Below are positions 42,636 to 50,977 of a stretch of DNA of 64,000 bases, piece after piece (positions within the stretch are counted from its first letter, which is position 1; every line of letters begins with the position of its first letter). The notes beneath the pieces were generated by a model, which made no database searches, was not told the origin of the DNA, and worked only from the letters and a program-made list of their open reading frames with translations. Made by a program: the position numbers and the translations under genes. Location of the stretch: NCBI GenBank assembly GCA_017442155.1, contig JAFSAU010000030.1, positions 1 to 64,000 on the forward strand, in the 5' to 3' direction. This DNA comes from Clostridia bacterium (GTDB lineage: Bacteria > Bacillota > Clostridia > UMGS1883 > UMGS1540).

Positions 42636-44291
42636 ATGAAAAAATTTTTTTGCACCCTACTGGCCGCTGTTTTTTTGACATCTGTTTTTTCGGTTTTAAC
42701 CTTTGCCGCAGAAACGGTGCCGCTGACCAAAATGTATGATTTTGGAGAAATTGATTGTCTGGAAGCCGAAATTGATTGGTTTACCGCAGGACGGCACACG
42801 ATTCTGCATCGCCACCCGGGCGAAGAAACAATGCGTTTCTTCCTGTCCTTTTTTACAGATGAAAAATTAGTTCCCATGCAATCCGAATTCATCGAAAATG
42901 ATTTTCCTGCACAGACGGACTCTTATTTCACCATAAGTCTCTTAGGCGAAAATGGCGTAACAAACGGCTATATTTATTTCGACAATGAAAAAATCAAGCT
43001 TGACGTTTTCGGCCCCGAAAGTTTTGATGACATTCATAGCCCCCGAAAACATTGGGAGGGCTGGTTTACCTTTAAAGACGCCAACGCCTATGCGGAAATC
43101 GAAGCACGCTGGACGGCGCTTCTGGCGACTGATGATACAAACCGGGAGGAAGCGGTAGAGGATTCTCAAAAAAATAAAAGTACTGTTTCCGACCTGAAAA
43201 TTCTTTACGCTGCCACATACGATTGCCCTATTTCCGAAACGTTTTCCTGGGGTGTCTGCTCTTTTGTAAGAGAAGGCGAAAAAGCGCCGGTTACTGCTTT
43301 TTTCATGAAGATATTAGGGCAATCTGCATGGACGGAAGGAACAAAGAAAGTAGTTTTTCTTGCCGAATCCGTTTCCGAGAACAACACACTCACCTTTAAG
43401 ACAGACCGGGTTTTAAATTTTGTTGTCGGAGATTCTGTCGGAAAAGAATATGACCGAAACTTTACTACAACAGCCTTTTTTAAAGCCCAAATGACCGTAA
43501 ATGCATCCGGACAGCTTACCGCTATATATCTGACACTTCATGCAGATGACACGCCCCACCTTGTTGCAGATGAAGGGGTAGTGGATTTGTCTACTCTTTC
43601 CCATGAATACGGCACCTTCCCCTCCCATCTTTTCTCCGTGAATGCCGTAAATACAGAAAGCACGGACTCCAAGGAAGTTGCCAATGATCCGGGAACGGCA
43701 GAAAAAGCAGAGACCGCACCGGAAAAGCCGACAGAAAATACGTCCGAAGAAACGGAAGAAAAAACAGATACAAAAAATGAGCCGGAGGATGCAGAAACAA
43801 AAGCCGATACCACGCCGGCAGAAGACAGTGAAATCGACACTGCGGACGAAAACATCGATACGACGCAAAAATCCGAACCAGAGGAAGTCCCGGCGGACGG
43901 GGATGCGGTAGATAAAGAAAACATTATATTTCTGGAAATCGGCAAGAAGGAAGCCGTTGTTTTTGGCCGGAACGTGACAAATGATGTTGCTCCGAAACTG
44001 GTAAACGACAGAACAATGTTGCCCATCCGTTTTGTAGCAGAAGCCCTTGGCGGTACCGTTTTATGGGATGAAGAAAACCGCAGGGTTTCCATCACAAAGG
44101 AAAATATTCACATAGAAATCACCATTGGTAGCTCCATGGCTCTCGTTAGCGGCACGCAGGAGTTTTTGGATAGTCCCGCTTTCATTGAAAATGACAGAAC
44201 CTATCTGCCCCTTCGATTCGTTACCGAAAACCTCGGCGTGCAAGACATTATCTGGGATGAAGTGACATATAGCATTACCATCATCGCGTAG
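42636..44291 (+). CDS. Secreted protein with copper-amine-oxidase-like stalk domain
   Basis: 551 residues with a signal peptide (about 1-24). Residues about 25-350 are an unrecognised extracellular region with two similar-looking halves of beta character. Residues about 350-425 are a highly acidic Glu/Thr/Asp/Ala-rich linker (low complexity). The last ~120 residues match the copper amine oxidase N-terminal/stalk domain common in Clostridia: NDRTMLPIRFVAEALGGTVLWDEENRRVSI and the second copy NDRTYLPLRFVTENLG. This domain is a surface/adhesion module, not an oxidase. Function otherwise unknown. Transcribed alone: own promoter and strong terminator. Confidence 0.85.
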   Translation: MKKFFCTLLAAVFLTSVFSVLTFAAETVPLTKMYDFGEIDCLEAEIDWFTAGRHTILHRHPGEETMRFFLSFFTDEKLVPMQSEFIENDFPAQTDSYFTISLLGENGVTNGYIYFDNEKIKLDVFGPESFDDIHSPRKHWEGWFTFKDANAYAEIEARWTALLATDDTNREEAVEDSQKNKSTVSDLKILYAATYDCPISETFSWGVCSFVREGEKAPVTAFFMKILGQSAWTEGTKKVVFLAESVSENNTLTFKTDRVLNFVVGDSVGKEYDRNFTTTAFFKAQMTVNASGQLTAIYLTLHADDTPHLVADEGVVDLSTLSHEYGTFPSHLFSVNAVNTESTDSKEVANDPGTAEKAETAPEKPTENTSEETEEKTDTKNEPEDAETKADTTPAEDSEIDTADENIDTTQKSEPEEVPADGDAVDKENIIFLEIGKKEAVVFGRNVTNDVAPKLVNDRTMLPIRFVAEALGGTVLWDEENRRVSITKENIHIEITIGSSMALVSGTQEFLDSPAFIENDRTYLPLRFVTENLGVQDIIWDEVTYSITIIA

Positions 44292-44329
44292 TAAAACACT
44301 ATGACAGCCGAGCGAAAAACGTAAACAAA

Positions 44330-44366
44330 TGGGGACAGTCTTGACTTGACTGTCCCCGTTTTCTTT
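44330..44366. terminator. Bidirectional terminator between convergent genes
   Basis: A 10-bp perfect stem GGGGACAGTC/GACTGTCCCC (44330-44339 with 44347-44356), then GTTTTCTTTTTT on the plus strand. On the minus strand it falls just beyond or at the yitT end. Confidence 0.85.
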
Positions 44367-44372
44367 TTTGTG

Positions 44373-45254
44373 TTATCCGTGCAGACTTTTGAACACGTCT
44401 GCAACCTCGCTAATCGTCATGTATGCATGGCCGTCAACCGTGTGCACGATATTTTTCATATTCGGAATCTGAAAACGGTTAATCACAAAATATACTATGC
44501 TTTTTTCCGCGTTGGAATACCCGCCTATAGCAGGCAGAATCGTTGTTCCGCATTCAAACTCCCGTGTCAGTGCCTCGCTTATTTCCGCCGGCTTCTCCGT
44601 TACAATCATAACCGCCTTGGACCGGTCGAGACCCTCGGCAATAAAGTCAATCGTTTTCAGTGCCGCCCCGTACGTAACTATGGAATACAGCGGTAAAATC
44701 CAGCTGTCCCGCATGATGCCGCACAAAATATACAAAAGCACGTTATATATCATCACGAAAGTACCGACTGTCATCCCGAGCCGCTTGGAGAAAATTACAG
44801 CCATAACCTCTATGCCGTCAATCGCACCGCCGTAGCGAATAGTAAGACCGCTTCCCACACCGGAAATCAGTCCACCGAACAGGGAGCACAGCAACAGGTC
44901 ATTCCCTGCAAGCGGCGATGCCATCCGCACATCGATTGGCAAAACATCCGTAATGAGCCACGCACCGATGGAATACACCATCACTGCAAAAATCGAGTAA
45001 ACCGTGAAAACCCGCCCCTGCTTTTTCAGTCCGTAAAGAAAAAGCGGAATGTTAAGTAGCACCAGAAACAGCGACAGGGACAGCACCGGCGGCGTAAGCT
45101 GTGACAGGAGCATGGACGTACCTGATATTCCACTGTCATACAGCTGCACCGGTGCCAGAAAAACCGTTACACCGAAAGCATTGATGAAGCCGGCAAACGT
45201 CAAAATAATAAAGTTTCTAAGTTTTGGCTTACTGTACGGATTCTTTTTCGCCAT
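44373..45254 (-). CDS. YitT family membrane protein (second copy)
   Basis: 293 residues with about five to six membrane spans and a C-terminal DUF2179 domain (about 220-285; EFECGTTILPAIGGYSNAEKSIVYFVINR). Opening FAGFINAFGVTVFLAPVQLYDSGISG is the family pattern. It is a paralogue of the protein at 13073-13930 with only moderate similarity, so probably an old duplication. ATG 45254 follows AAAGGAGG. It lies 11 nt after the Lrp-type regulator gene in an apparent operon DUF4432-lrp-yitT. Function unknown. Confidence 0.86.
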   Translation of the reverse strand: MAKKNPYSKPKLRNFIILTFAGFINAFGVTVFLAPVQLYDSGISGTSMLLSQLTPPVLSLSLFLVLLNIPLFLYGLKKQGRVFTVYSIFAVMVYSIGAWLITDVLPIDVRMASPLAGNDLLLCSLFGGLISGVGSGLTIRYGGAIDGIEVMAVIFSKRLGMTVGTFVMIYNVLLYILCGIMRDSWILPLYSIVTYGAALKTIDFIAEGLDRSKAVMIVTEKPAEISEALTREFECGTTILPAIGGYSNAEKSIVYFVINRFQIPNMKNIVHTVDGHAYMTISEVADVFKSLHG

Positions 45255-45265
45255 TCCATCCTCCT

Positions 45266-45712
45266 TTATTCCGGAATCACCGTCCGTTCGTCCTTTACGT
45301 TTTTCAGCACAAAATGTGTTCTGGTGGCAGAAACGCCATCCAGGCTCTTAATCTGCCGGTGAATCGCCTCCAGGCTCTCGGAGGTGTCAGTCAGAATTTT
45401 CAGGATAAAGTCGAAATCTCCGGTCAGATAATCGCAGGAAACAATGCTTTCATTCTTTCGCACCATTTCCGTAAACGGCTCATAAAACCGGGGATGCTCC
45501 AGGCTGACCTCCATCAAAGCCGTCATATCGTTTCCCAACTGTTTCTGGTCCAGAATGACGGTATATCCTTCAATCAGTCCGCAATTTTCCATTTTACGAA
45601 TTCGTTCGAGCACTGCCGAAACTGAAAGATTTATTGTTTCACCGATGGCAGATGCCTTTTGCCGGGCATTTTCCTTCAGACAATGCAATATTTTATAATC
45701 TATCGTATCCAT
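45266..45712 (-). CDS. Lrp/AsnC family transcriptional regulator
   Basis: 148 residues. N-terminal helix-turn-helix (DYKILHCLKENARQKASAIGETINLSVSAVLERIRKM) and a C-terminal RAM effector domain (about 65-145), the standard arrangement of feast/famine regulators that sense amino acids or similar metabolites as octamers. Its ATG shares bases with the stop codon of the upstream DUF4432 gene (TAATG), so translation is coupled. It may control its own operon from the divergent intergenic region 46801-46950. Confidence 0.9.
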   Translation of the reverse strand: MDTIDYKILHCLKENARQKASAIGETINLSVSAVLERIRKMENCGLIEGYTVILDQKQLGNDMTALMEVSLEHPRFYEPFTEMVRKNESIVSCDYLTGDFDFILKILTDTSESLEAIHRQIKSLDGVSATRTHFVLKNVKDERTVIPE

Positions 45713-46800
45713 TACCGTAGCACCTTTTCAATTTTCTTCCGTACTTCCTCTGCTTCCACCGGCACAAGGAGACCGAAGGTGATATCCATATCCAGTGTAC
45801 CGCCGGCCGCAATCGTGCGGATTTGTCCCTCGCGCTTTGCGTGAGAATATCCTTTGTGTTCACTGGAGGCAGGCAGCACCATGCCCATGGCATCCTCGTC
45901 GGACGTCCGGGAAATCCAGCGGAGACTGTAACCAAGCGGCTCTACCGGGTGCTTTACATAGCAGGCATAGCCATCCGGGCGGCACTGCATGGTGTGCGCA
46001 TATCCTTCCTCGTCTCCCTTATAAAAAAGTGTGGACACGATTTCCGGGTCATAGATCTGACGTTCGCGGTCTACCGTCAGATGCACCTCCGGCGTTTTCT
46101 GCATGGCGTCCATGTAGGCTTTCAAATCCTTTGCCTCTTTTTCAGGCATTGTGGCCGGAATATTTTTGTGGACCCGGATATGCTTTTCATCGCAGGGTGC
46201 CGTGCTGTACAGCGTTGCACCATCCATGGGACGGAAGTTTATGTGACACAGATATGCGTACTCCATGGGCGCATTTCTGAGGTTATCCACATGGACGGAA
46301 AGGTGGAGCACCGTCCCGTTTTCGTACAGTTTATACCCGGATGTAAACTTATAGTTTACGGAAAAGCTTTTATAATGGTGATACGTGCCGAGCACAACCA
46401 TATACTTACCGCCGGCATCCTCCCCACATTCAATCCGCGGGTCTCCGAAGGGTGCTACGGGTAAATCTCCATGTACCTTATGGTCATCCTCCGGGCCCGG
46501 GCCTCCTACGCCGCAAAGACCCGAATGCATCATAAAGCAACCGTAGGATTCAAGGAACTGTGCTGCTTCCCGCGGTTCCTCAATCCCGGTTTTCATATGC
46601 AAATCCATGCCGTCAAAGCTTGCCCGCCAGACCTGATGTCCCCAGAACGGCAGTACGATAAAATATCCTCTTGCATTCTCTACGCGAATCGCCCTCGCAC
46701 CCGTACTGTAGCAAAAAGACGCCGCACGCATTTCCCCGTGGGAAGCTACTACGCGCTCTCTTTCTCCGAAATCCTTTTCACTGAGATAAAATGTTGCCAT
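45712..46800 (-). CDS. DUF4432 family protein, aldose-1-epimerase-like
   Basis: 362 residues. A galactose mutarotase-like beta-sandwich of the DUF4432 type: RVENARGYFIVLPFWGHQVWRASFDG near the start, central HVDNLRNAPMEYAYLCHINFRP and late EPLGYSLRWISRTSDEDAMGMVLPASSEHKGY. Family members are thought to bind or epimerise sugars, but activities are not established. No sugar transporter is adjacent; coupling with an Lrp-type regulator and a YitT protein is unusual. ATG 46800 with AGAAGGAGG and a consensus promoter at 46861-46889. Confidence 0.85.
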   Translation of the reverse strand: MATFYLSEKDFGERERVVASHGEMRAASFCYSTGARAIRVENARGYFIVLPFWGHQVWRASFDGMDLHMKTGIEEPREAAQFLESYGCFMMHSGLCGVGGPGPEDDHKVHGDLPVAPFGDPRIECGEDAGGKYMVVLGTYHHYKSFSVNYKFTSGYKLYENGTVLHLSVHVDNLRNAPMEYAYLCHINFRPMDGATLYSTAPCDEKHIRVHKNIPATMPEKEAKDLKAYMDAMQKTPEVHLTVDRERQIYDPEIVSTLFYKGDEEGYAHTMQCRPDGYACYVKHPVEPLGYSLRWISRTSDEDAMGMVLPASSEHKGYSHAKREGQIRTIAAGGTLDMDITFGLLVPVEAEEVRKKIEKVLR

Positions 46801-46860
46801 TAAAATATACCTCCTTCTGTAAAATCCGCCATTTGCGGTAATTTTTATTTTTCATTTCCT

Positions 46861-46889
46861 ATTTTACGAAAAAAACATTCGTTTGTCAA
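46861..46889 (-). promoter_or_regulatory. SigA-type promoter of the DUF4432 operon
   Basis: Minus strand TTGACA (46889-46884), 17-bp spacer, TAAAAT (46866-46861). It is divergent from the promoter at 46946-46974, 57 bp away. Confidence 0.75.
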
Positions 46890-46945
46890 GAAATTTTTGC
46901 ATTTTTATCCCGTTATGAGCATAAAGTATTTTCTTTTTGAAAAAG

Positions 46946-46974
46946 TTGCAATCCGGGGAAGAATATGGTATAAT
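46946..46974 (+). promoter_or_regulatory. SigA-type promoter of the FHA-ftsW-pbp operon
   Basis: TTGCAA (46946-46951), 17-bp spacer, TATAAT (46969-46974). Confidence 0.75.
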
Positions 46975-47067
46975 GAGTTTGCAGAGCAAACTCATTGAAT
47001 TGCCTTCGGCATGAATTGAAATCAAAGATTTCATGAATTGCACCTTACGGTGCATTAAGGCAATTCA
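46975..47067 (+). repeat. Palindromic repeat cluster in the FHA-ftsW leader
   Basis: A perfect hairpin GAGTTTGC-AGA-GCAAACTC (46975-46993) begins at the transcription start. It is followed by a branched structure: TGAATTGCC (46996-47004) pairs with GGCAATTCA (47059-47067) around GCC-TTC-GGC, GAAATC-AAA-GATTTC (47018-47032) and TGCACC/GGTGCA (47039-47054). ATGAATTG occurs twice as spacer. It has the look of a dispersed palindromic repeat lodged in the leader, or a structured leader. Confidence 0.6.
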
Positions 47068-47101
47068 TTGTATCTATACATCCGGCAAAGGAGGATATCC
47101 T

Positions 47102-47311
47102 ATGACGTACACTTTCATTGCAAAACTGCTTTCGTATGTTTTTGTGCTGATTATTTATCTGTTTATTATCAAAATCATTCAGCTGGTCACCCAGGATATC
47201 GAGGTCATGCGCCGCCGTAAGAACGGAGACGCCTCCGTGCACACCTACATTAAACTGCTGAATCTTCGCCATAGCCTGGACTTTCCGTGGCAGAAAACTA
47301 TCCGATTATGA
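47102..47311 (+). CDS. Membrane-anchor segment of an FHA protein, frame-shifted
   Basis: 69 residues from ATG 47102 (GGAGGATATCCT upstream). One strong membrane helix (about 8-32), then a basic loop and the sequence HTYIKLLNLRHSLDFP. In related Clostridia this segment continues directly into an FHA domain as one protein upstream of ftsW. Here the frame runs to a stop at 47309-47311, while the FHA domain lies in the -1 frame beginning at 47287. It could be a real separate peptide, a translational frameshift or a one-base sequence error. Confidence 0.6.
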   Translation: MTYTFIAKLLSYVFVLIIYLFIIKIIQLVTQDIEVMRRRKNGDASVHTYIKLLNLRHSLDFPWQKTIRL

Positions 47312-47559
47312 AAGATTCCGTGCTGGGACGCAGCCAGAAGTGTGATATTCCGATTAATGACCCCTTTCTTTCCCAGCGTCATGCCGCCTTTCTCTGGCGG
47401 GACGGGGCCTGTTATCTGCAGGATGCCGGCAGTACCAACGGTACTTTTTTAAATGGCAAGCGTGTTTCCGGCGATCCTATTGAGCTTTTAAGCGGCGACA
47501 AGATTGATATCGGGCAGCTTTCCTTTATTTTTGTAACGGAGGGTGTGGCCGATGCGTAA
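47287..47559 (+). CDS. FHA domain protein (phosphothreonine-binding)
   Basis: 90 residues beginning at a GTG that lacks a ribosome site. A complete FHA fold: DSVLGRSQKCDIPINDPFLS with GR, the QRHAAF serine/histidine-type pair, and DAGSTNGTFLNGKRV. FHA domains bind phosphothreonine, linking to PrkC-type kinases that control cell-wall synthesis, which fits its position before ftsW and a class B penicillin-binding protein. It overlaps the upstream membrane segment by 25 nt, and probably was or is one protein with it (see findings). ftsW starts 8 nt before its stop. Confidence 0.8.
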   Translation: MAENYPIMKDSVLGRSQKCDIPINDPFLSQRHAAFLWRDGACYLQDAGSTNGTFLNGKRVSGDPIELLSGDKIDIGQLSFIFVTEGVADA

Positions 47560-48847
47560 GCTCCAGATGTTTTCCCCTCTTCTTTTTGTGCTGCTTGCCA
47601 ACATTTTAGGCTTTGGTATTCTTTTCTTTTCCCAGAAGCATATGGACATGACAGGGCTTTACTATTCACTGGCTCTTCTTGCCATCGTTCTGATTTCCTA
47701 TTTTCTGATTGTGGTATTCTCTCTGGGAGACGAATATTTATTTCTGATTGTCTCCATGCTGCTCACCGTGGGTATTATTATTCTTTTCCGTTTGGACGAC
47801 GATAAGGCCATCCGGCAGATTATCTGGTTTTATGTGGGAATGGCCGGATTTTATCTTGCCTATTTTGTATACCGAAAGCTGAACGTGTGGGATTCTCTCT
47901 TTCCGCTGTATGTAAGCCTTGCTTTCTGCCTTTTTGCGGCCACTCTTCTTTTCGGCACTTACAGCGGCGGTGCAAAAAACTGGCTTTTCGGCTTCCAGCC
48001 CTCTGAGCCTATTAAGATTCTGTACATTTTGGGTCTTTCCTGCCTGTTCACCGCTCCCTACGACAAATCTCACAAAAAGCTTTCTTCCTTTATTAAAAAA
48101 AGAGTACCCTTTCTCCGGCGGCCCGTACATCTGCTCCTCCGGCTCTATGATTCCCGCACCGGCCGTCAACTGCTGATTATGGCCTATGCATATATGCATC
48201 TCGGATTTCTGGTCCTGCAACGGGAATGGGGCTCTGCCGTATTATACTTCCTGATTTATTTTGTTATGCAATTTGTCTTTGAAGGCAAGTATCTGTTTCT
48301 GCTCCTGAATGTGGTGCTGGCCTCCTGCGGCGGTCTCCTGGGCTATAAATTTTTAACCCATATCCAGGAGCGTGTGTCCATCTGGCTGGATCCCTTTGCA
48401 GATCCCAGTGACCTGGGGTATCAGATTATTCAGTCCCTGTACGCCATGAGCTCCGGCGGTTTTGTGGGAACGGGTATCGGCCAGGGGCGGCCGGACTTTA
48501 TTCCTGTTGCCACCAGTGACTTCATTTTCGCCGCTATCTATGAGGAACTCGGTATGCTCGGTGCTGCTGCCGTTGTGCTTCTTTTCTTTCTGCTTGTATA
48601 CCGCGGTATCAAAATTTCGCTTATGGTCAAAAGCCCCTTTTCCAAGGCTGTGGCCCTTGGCATCAGTCTGATGTTCGGATTTCAGGCTCTGATTATTATC
48701 GGCGGCGTAACAAAAATGATTCCGCTGACCGGCATTACACTTCCATTTATGAGCTCCGGCGGCAGCTCCCTTGCCACGTCCTTTATCGCCCTGGCAATTC
48801 TGCAGGCTATCTCATCCAAAACGGAGGATATTACCGATGACATTTAA
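47552..48847 (+). CDS. FtsW/RodA/SpoVE-type lipid II polymerase
   Basis: 431 residues with about ten membrane spans. SEDS family glycosyltransferase that polymerises lipid II. Signature segments: GGAKNWLFGFQPSEPIKI, GTGIGQGRPDFIPVATSDFIFAAIYEELG (with the catalytic-type Asp loop) and TGITLPFMSSGGSSL. It starts at ATG 47552, overlapping the FHA gene, and overlaps the PBP gene by 11 nt, so the SEDS/bPBP partner pair is translationally coupled. Whether it serves division, elongation or spore cortex cannot be decided; no other division genes adjoin. Confidence 0.93.
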   Translation: MRKLQMFSPLLFVLLANILGFGILFFSQKHMDMTGLYYSLALLAIVLISYFLIVVFSLGDEYLFLIVSMLLTVGIIILFRLDDDKAIRQIIWFYVGMAGFYLAYFVYRKLNVWDSLFPLYVSLAFCLFAATLLFGTYSGGAKNWLFGFQPSEPIKILYILGLSCLFTAPYDKSHKKLSSFIKKRVPFLRRPVHLLLRLYDSRTGRQLLIMAYAYMHLGFLVLQREWGSAVLYFLIYFVMQFVFEGKYLFLLLNVVLASCGGLLGYKFLTHIQERVSIWLDPFADPSDLGYQIIQSLYAMSSGGFVGTGIGQGRPDFIPVATSDFIFAAIYEELGMLGAAAVVLLFFLLVYRGIKISLMVKSPFSKAVALGISLMFGFQALIIIGGVTKMIPLTGITLPFMSSGGSSLATSFIALAILQAISSKTEDITDDI

Positions 48848-50204
48848 CAAAAAAGTTGTGTATGTACTTCTTATAATGCTTGCCCTCTTTTGCGCGGTGG
48901 TGTTGTATTTTTCCTATTTCCAGATTTTCCAGAGTGAAGAAATCAGTCAGAAAAGCGGTAACCGCAGGCTGGAATCCATTCAAAGGGGCAGCATTTATGA
49001 CCGTCACGGCGAACTGCTTGCAGAAAGCGAAGTTTCGGAAAACGGCCAGGCCCGCTCCTATCCCCACGGCACGCTGTATTCCCAGCTGATTGGCTACTGC
49101 AGCCCGGTCTACGACCGTTCCCTTCTGGAAGCTTCCTTCAGTCAATATCTGCAGGGTGACGGCATTGGTGACAGCTTTCTGGAAACACTGTTTGGTATCG
49201 ACCCGAGCCGGGGGGCGGATCTGCATCTCACCGTAGACCACGACTTACAAAAAAGGGCATACAGTCTCCTTAACGGACGAAAGGGGGCTGTTGTGGCGTT
49301 GGATCCTGCCACGGGTGAAGTGCTGTGCATGGCGTCCAACCCCACCTATAATCCAAATACGCTGGAGGAAAATTTCGACTCGTTAGAGGAAAGTGACGGC
49401 GAAATCTGGCTCCCACGCGCCACCAGCATTGACTACGTGCCCGGCTCTGTTTTTAAAATTATTACTGCGGCAGCCGCCGTCGAGAACGGTCTTGATACCC
49501 TTGAATACATGGACGAAGGAACTTTTGTGGTGAACGGCCAGGAAATCCACAATTACGGAAACAAAGTGTACGGGGAGTTGGATTTAAAAACGGCTTTCGC
49601 CAAATCCTCGAATACATATTTTGCCTATCTGGCTACCGAACTTGGCGCGGATGCTCTGCTGGAAACAGCAAACCGGTTTGGCTTTAACGCCGACTTTCCC
49701 TTCTGTCTCCCCCACTTTAGAAGCACCACCCTTTCCGGAGAAATTTCCGACACCCAGCTGGCTGCAGTGGGTTACGGCCAGGGTGATACACTGACAACCC
49801 CGCTCCACATGGCTATGATAACTGCCGCCATCGCCAATGACGGACAGATGATGGCCCCCTATGTCGTCAGCCGTGCAGCGCGGGACGGAAAACTCCTGTA
49901 TGAGAAAAAATCCTCTGTACTGCGCCGTGCCGTTTCTGCTACGACAGCCCAGACGGTGGGAGATTTTATGGTGGAATGTGTAGAAAGCGGTACGGGGACC
50001 GGTGCCGCCATCAGCGGCATGGAGGTGGCCGCCAAAACCGGAACCGCTGAAGTGGAAAACAAGGCCGACCACGCCTGGTTTGTTGCCTACGCCCCTGCCA
50101 ATAACCCGGAAATTGCCCTGGCAATCGTTTTGGAGAACGCAGGAACCACCGGCTCTGCCTGTGCCCCAATGGCGCGGAATCTGATTCTGGAATATCTGCA
50201 GTAG
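48837..50204 (+). CDS. Class B penicillin-binding protein (PbpA-like transpeptidase)
   Basis: 455 residues from ATG 48837 (GGAGG upstream). One N-terminal membrane anchor (about 7-30), a short dimerisation region and a transpeptidase domain with S204-V-F-K207 (PGSVFKII), S257-S-N and K400-T-G. It cross-links the glycan strands made by its SEDS partner encoded just upstream. The compact length resembles the PbpA type found beside FHA and FtsW genes in Actinobacteria and Clostridia. A hairpin with AAACGC/GCGTTT follows the stop (50205-50237). Confidence 0.93.
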   Translation: MTFNKKVVYVLLIMLALFCAVVLYFSYFQIFQSEEISQKSGNRRLESIQRGSIYDRHGELLAESEVSENGQARSYPHGTLYSQLIGYCSPVYDRSLLEASFSQYLQGDGIGDSFLETLFGIDPSRGADLHLTVDHDLQKRAYSLLNGRKGAVVALDPATGEVLCMASNPTYNPNTLEENFDSLEESDGEIWLPRATSIDYVPGSVFKIITAAAAVENGLDTLEYMDEGTFVVNGQEIHNYGNKVYGELDLKTAFAKSSNTYFAYLATELGADALLETANRFGFNADFPFCLPHFRSTTLSGEISDTQLAAVGYGQGDTLTTPLHMAMITAAIANDGQMMAPYVVSRAARDGKLLYEKKSSVLRRAVSATTAQTVGDFMVECVESGTGTGAAISGMEVAAKTGTAEVENKADHAWFVAYAPANNPEIALAIVLENAGTTGSACAPMARNLILEYLQ

Positions 50205-50266
50205 TGCGTTTTTTCGGACATTGTAACAATAAACGCAGAAAAATGTAAAGAAAATTTAAAAAACGC

Positions 50267-50295
50267 TTGCTTTTTTTTGTAAATTCATGTAGAAT
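50267..50295 (+). promoter_or_regulatory. SigA-type promoter of xpt
   Basis: TTGCTT (50267-50272), 17-bp spacer, TAGAAT (50290-50295). The leader is about 35 nt and carries no purine riboswitch. Confidence 0.65.
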
Positions 50296-50334
50296 AATGA
50301 TATATTTAAAAGATACATTGGAGGCACTTGGTTT

Positions 50335-50907
50335 ATGCAGCTTTTGAAGGACCGTATTCTGCGGGACGGCAAGGTTTTTCCCGGAAATGTTTTAAAGGTT
50401 GACAGCTTTCTGAACCACCAGATGGATGTTTCTCTTTTCTGTGCGCTGGGGAAGGAATTCAAACGCCGTTTTGCTGATACGGAAATCACAAAAATTCTCA
50501 CCATCGAAGCCTCCGGCATCGGCATTGCATGTGTTGCGGCTATGTATTTTGACGTGCCGGTTGTTTTCGCAAAGAAAACACAGACGAAAAACATCGCCGG
50601 TGATGTGTACAAAAGCCGGGTGGAATCCTTTACCCACGGCAGAGTATACGATATTATTGTTTCCAAAGAATTTTTACATAAAGAGGACAAGGTTCTGCTG
50701 ATTGACGATTTTCTCGCTAACGGCAGTGCACTTTTAGGTCTGGCCGCACTGGTGCAGGATGCAGGGGCCACGCTCTCCGGTGCCGGTATTGTTATTGAAA
50801 AGGGCTTCCAGACCGGCGGACAGCTTGTGCGCGATACCGGACTGCGGGTGGAATCGCTGGCCATTGTCTCTTCTATGGATGCGGACGGCACAGTTCATTT
50901 CGCTTAA
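50335..50907 (+). CDS. xpt: Xanthine phosphoribosyltransferase
   Basis: 190 residues. Converts xanthine and PRPP to XMP for purine salvage. Opening MQLLKDRILRDGKVFPGNVLKVDSFLNHQ-type sequence, then ILTIEASGIGIACVAA and the PRPP loop VLLIDDFLANGSA, all typical of Xpt. SD GGAGG 9 nt before ATG 50335. It is 70 bp upstream of a BMP-type nucleoside transporter operon, so purine nucleosides or bases brought in by that system could be fed into this enzyme. Confidence 0.94.
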   Translation: MQLLKDRILRDGKVFPGNVLKVDSFLNHQMDVSLFCALGKEFKRRFADTEITKILTIEASGIGIACVAAMYFDVPVVFAKKTQTKNIAGDVYKSRVESFTHGRVYDIIVSKEFLHKEDKVLLIDDFLANGSALLGLAALVQDAGATLSGAGIVIEKGFQTGGQLVRDTGLRVESLAIVSSMDADGTVHFA

Positions 50908-50977
50908 TACGTAAAATACGGCCAAAGGGGCCGTGTTTATAAAAAAACGCGAAAGCGTAAATTCAAGGAGGAAAACC

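Noticed and set aside
50205-50334. Purine riboswitch upstream of xpt
   Set aside because: The leader is only about 35 nt after the promoter and lacks the three-way junction and conserved loops.
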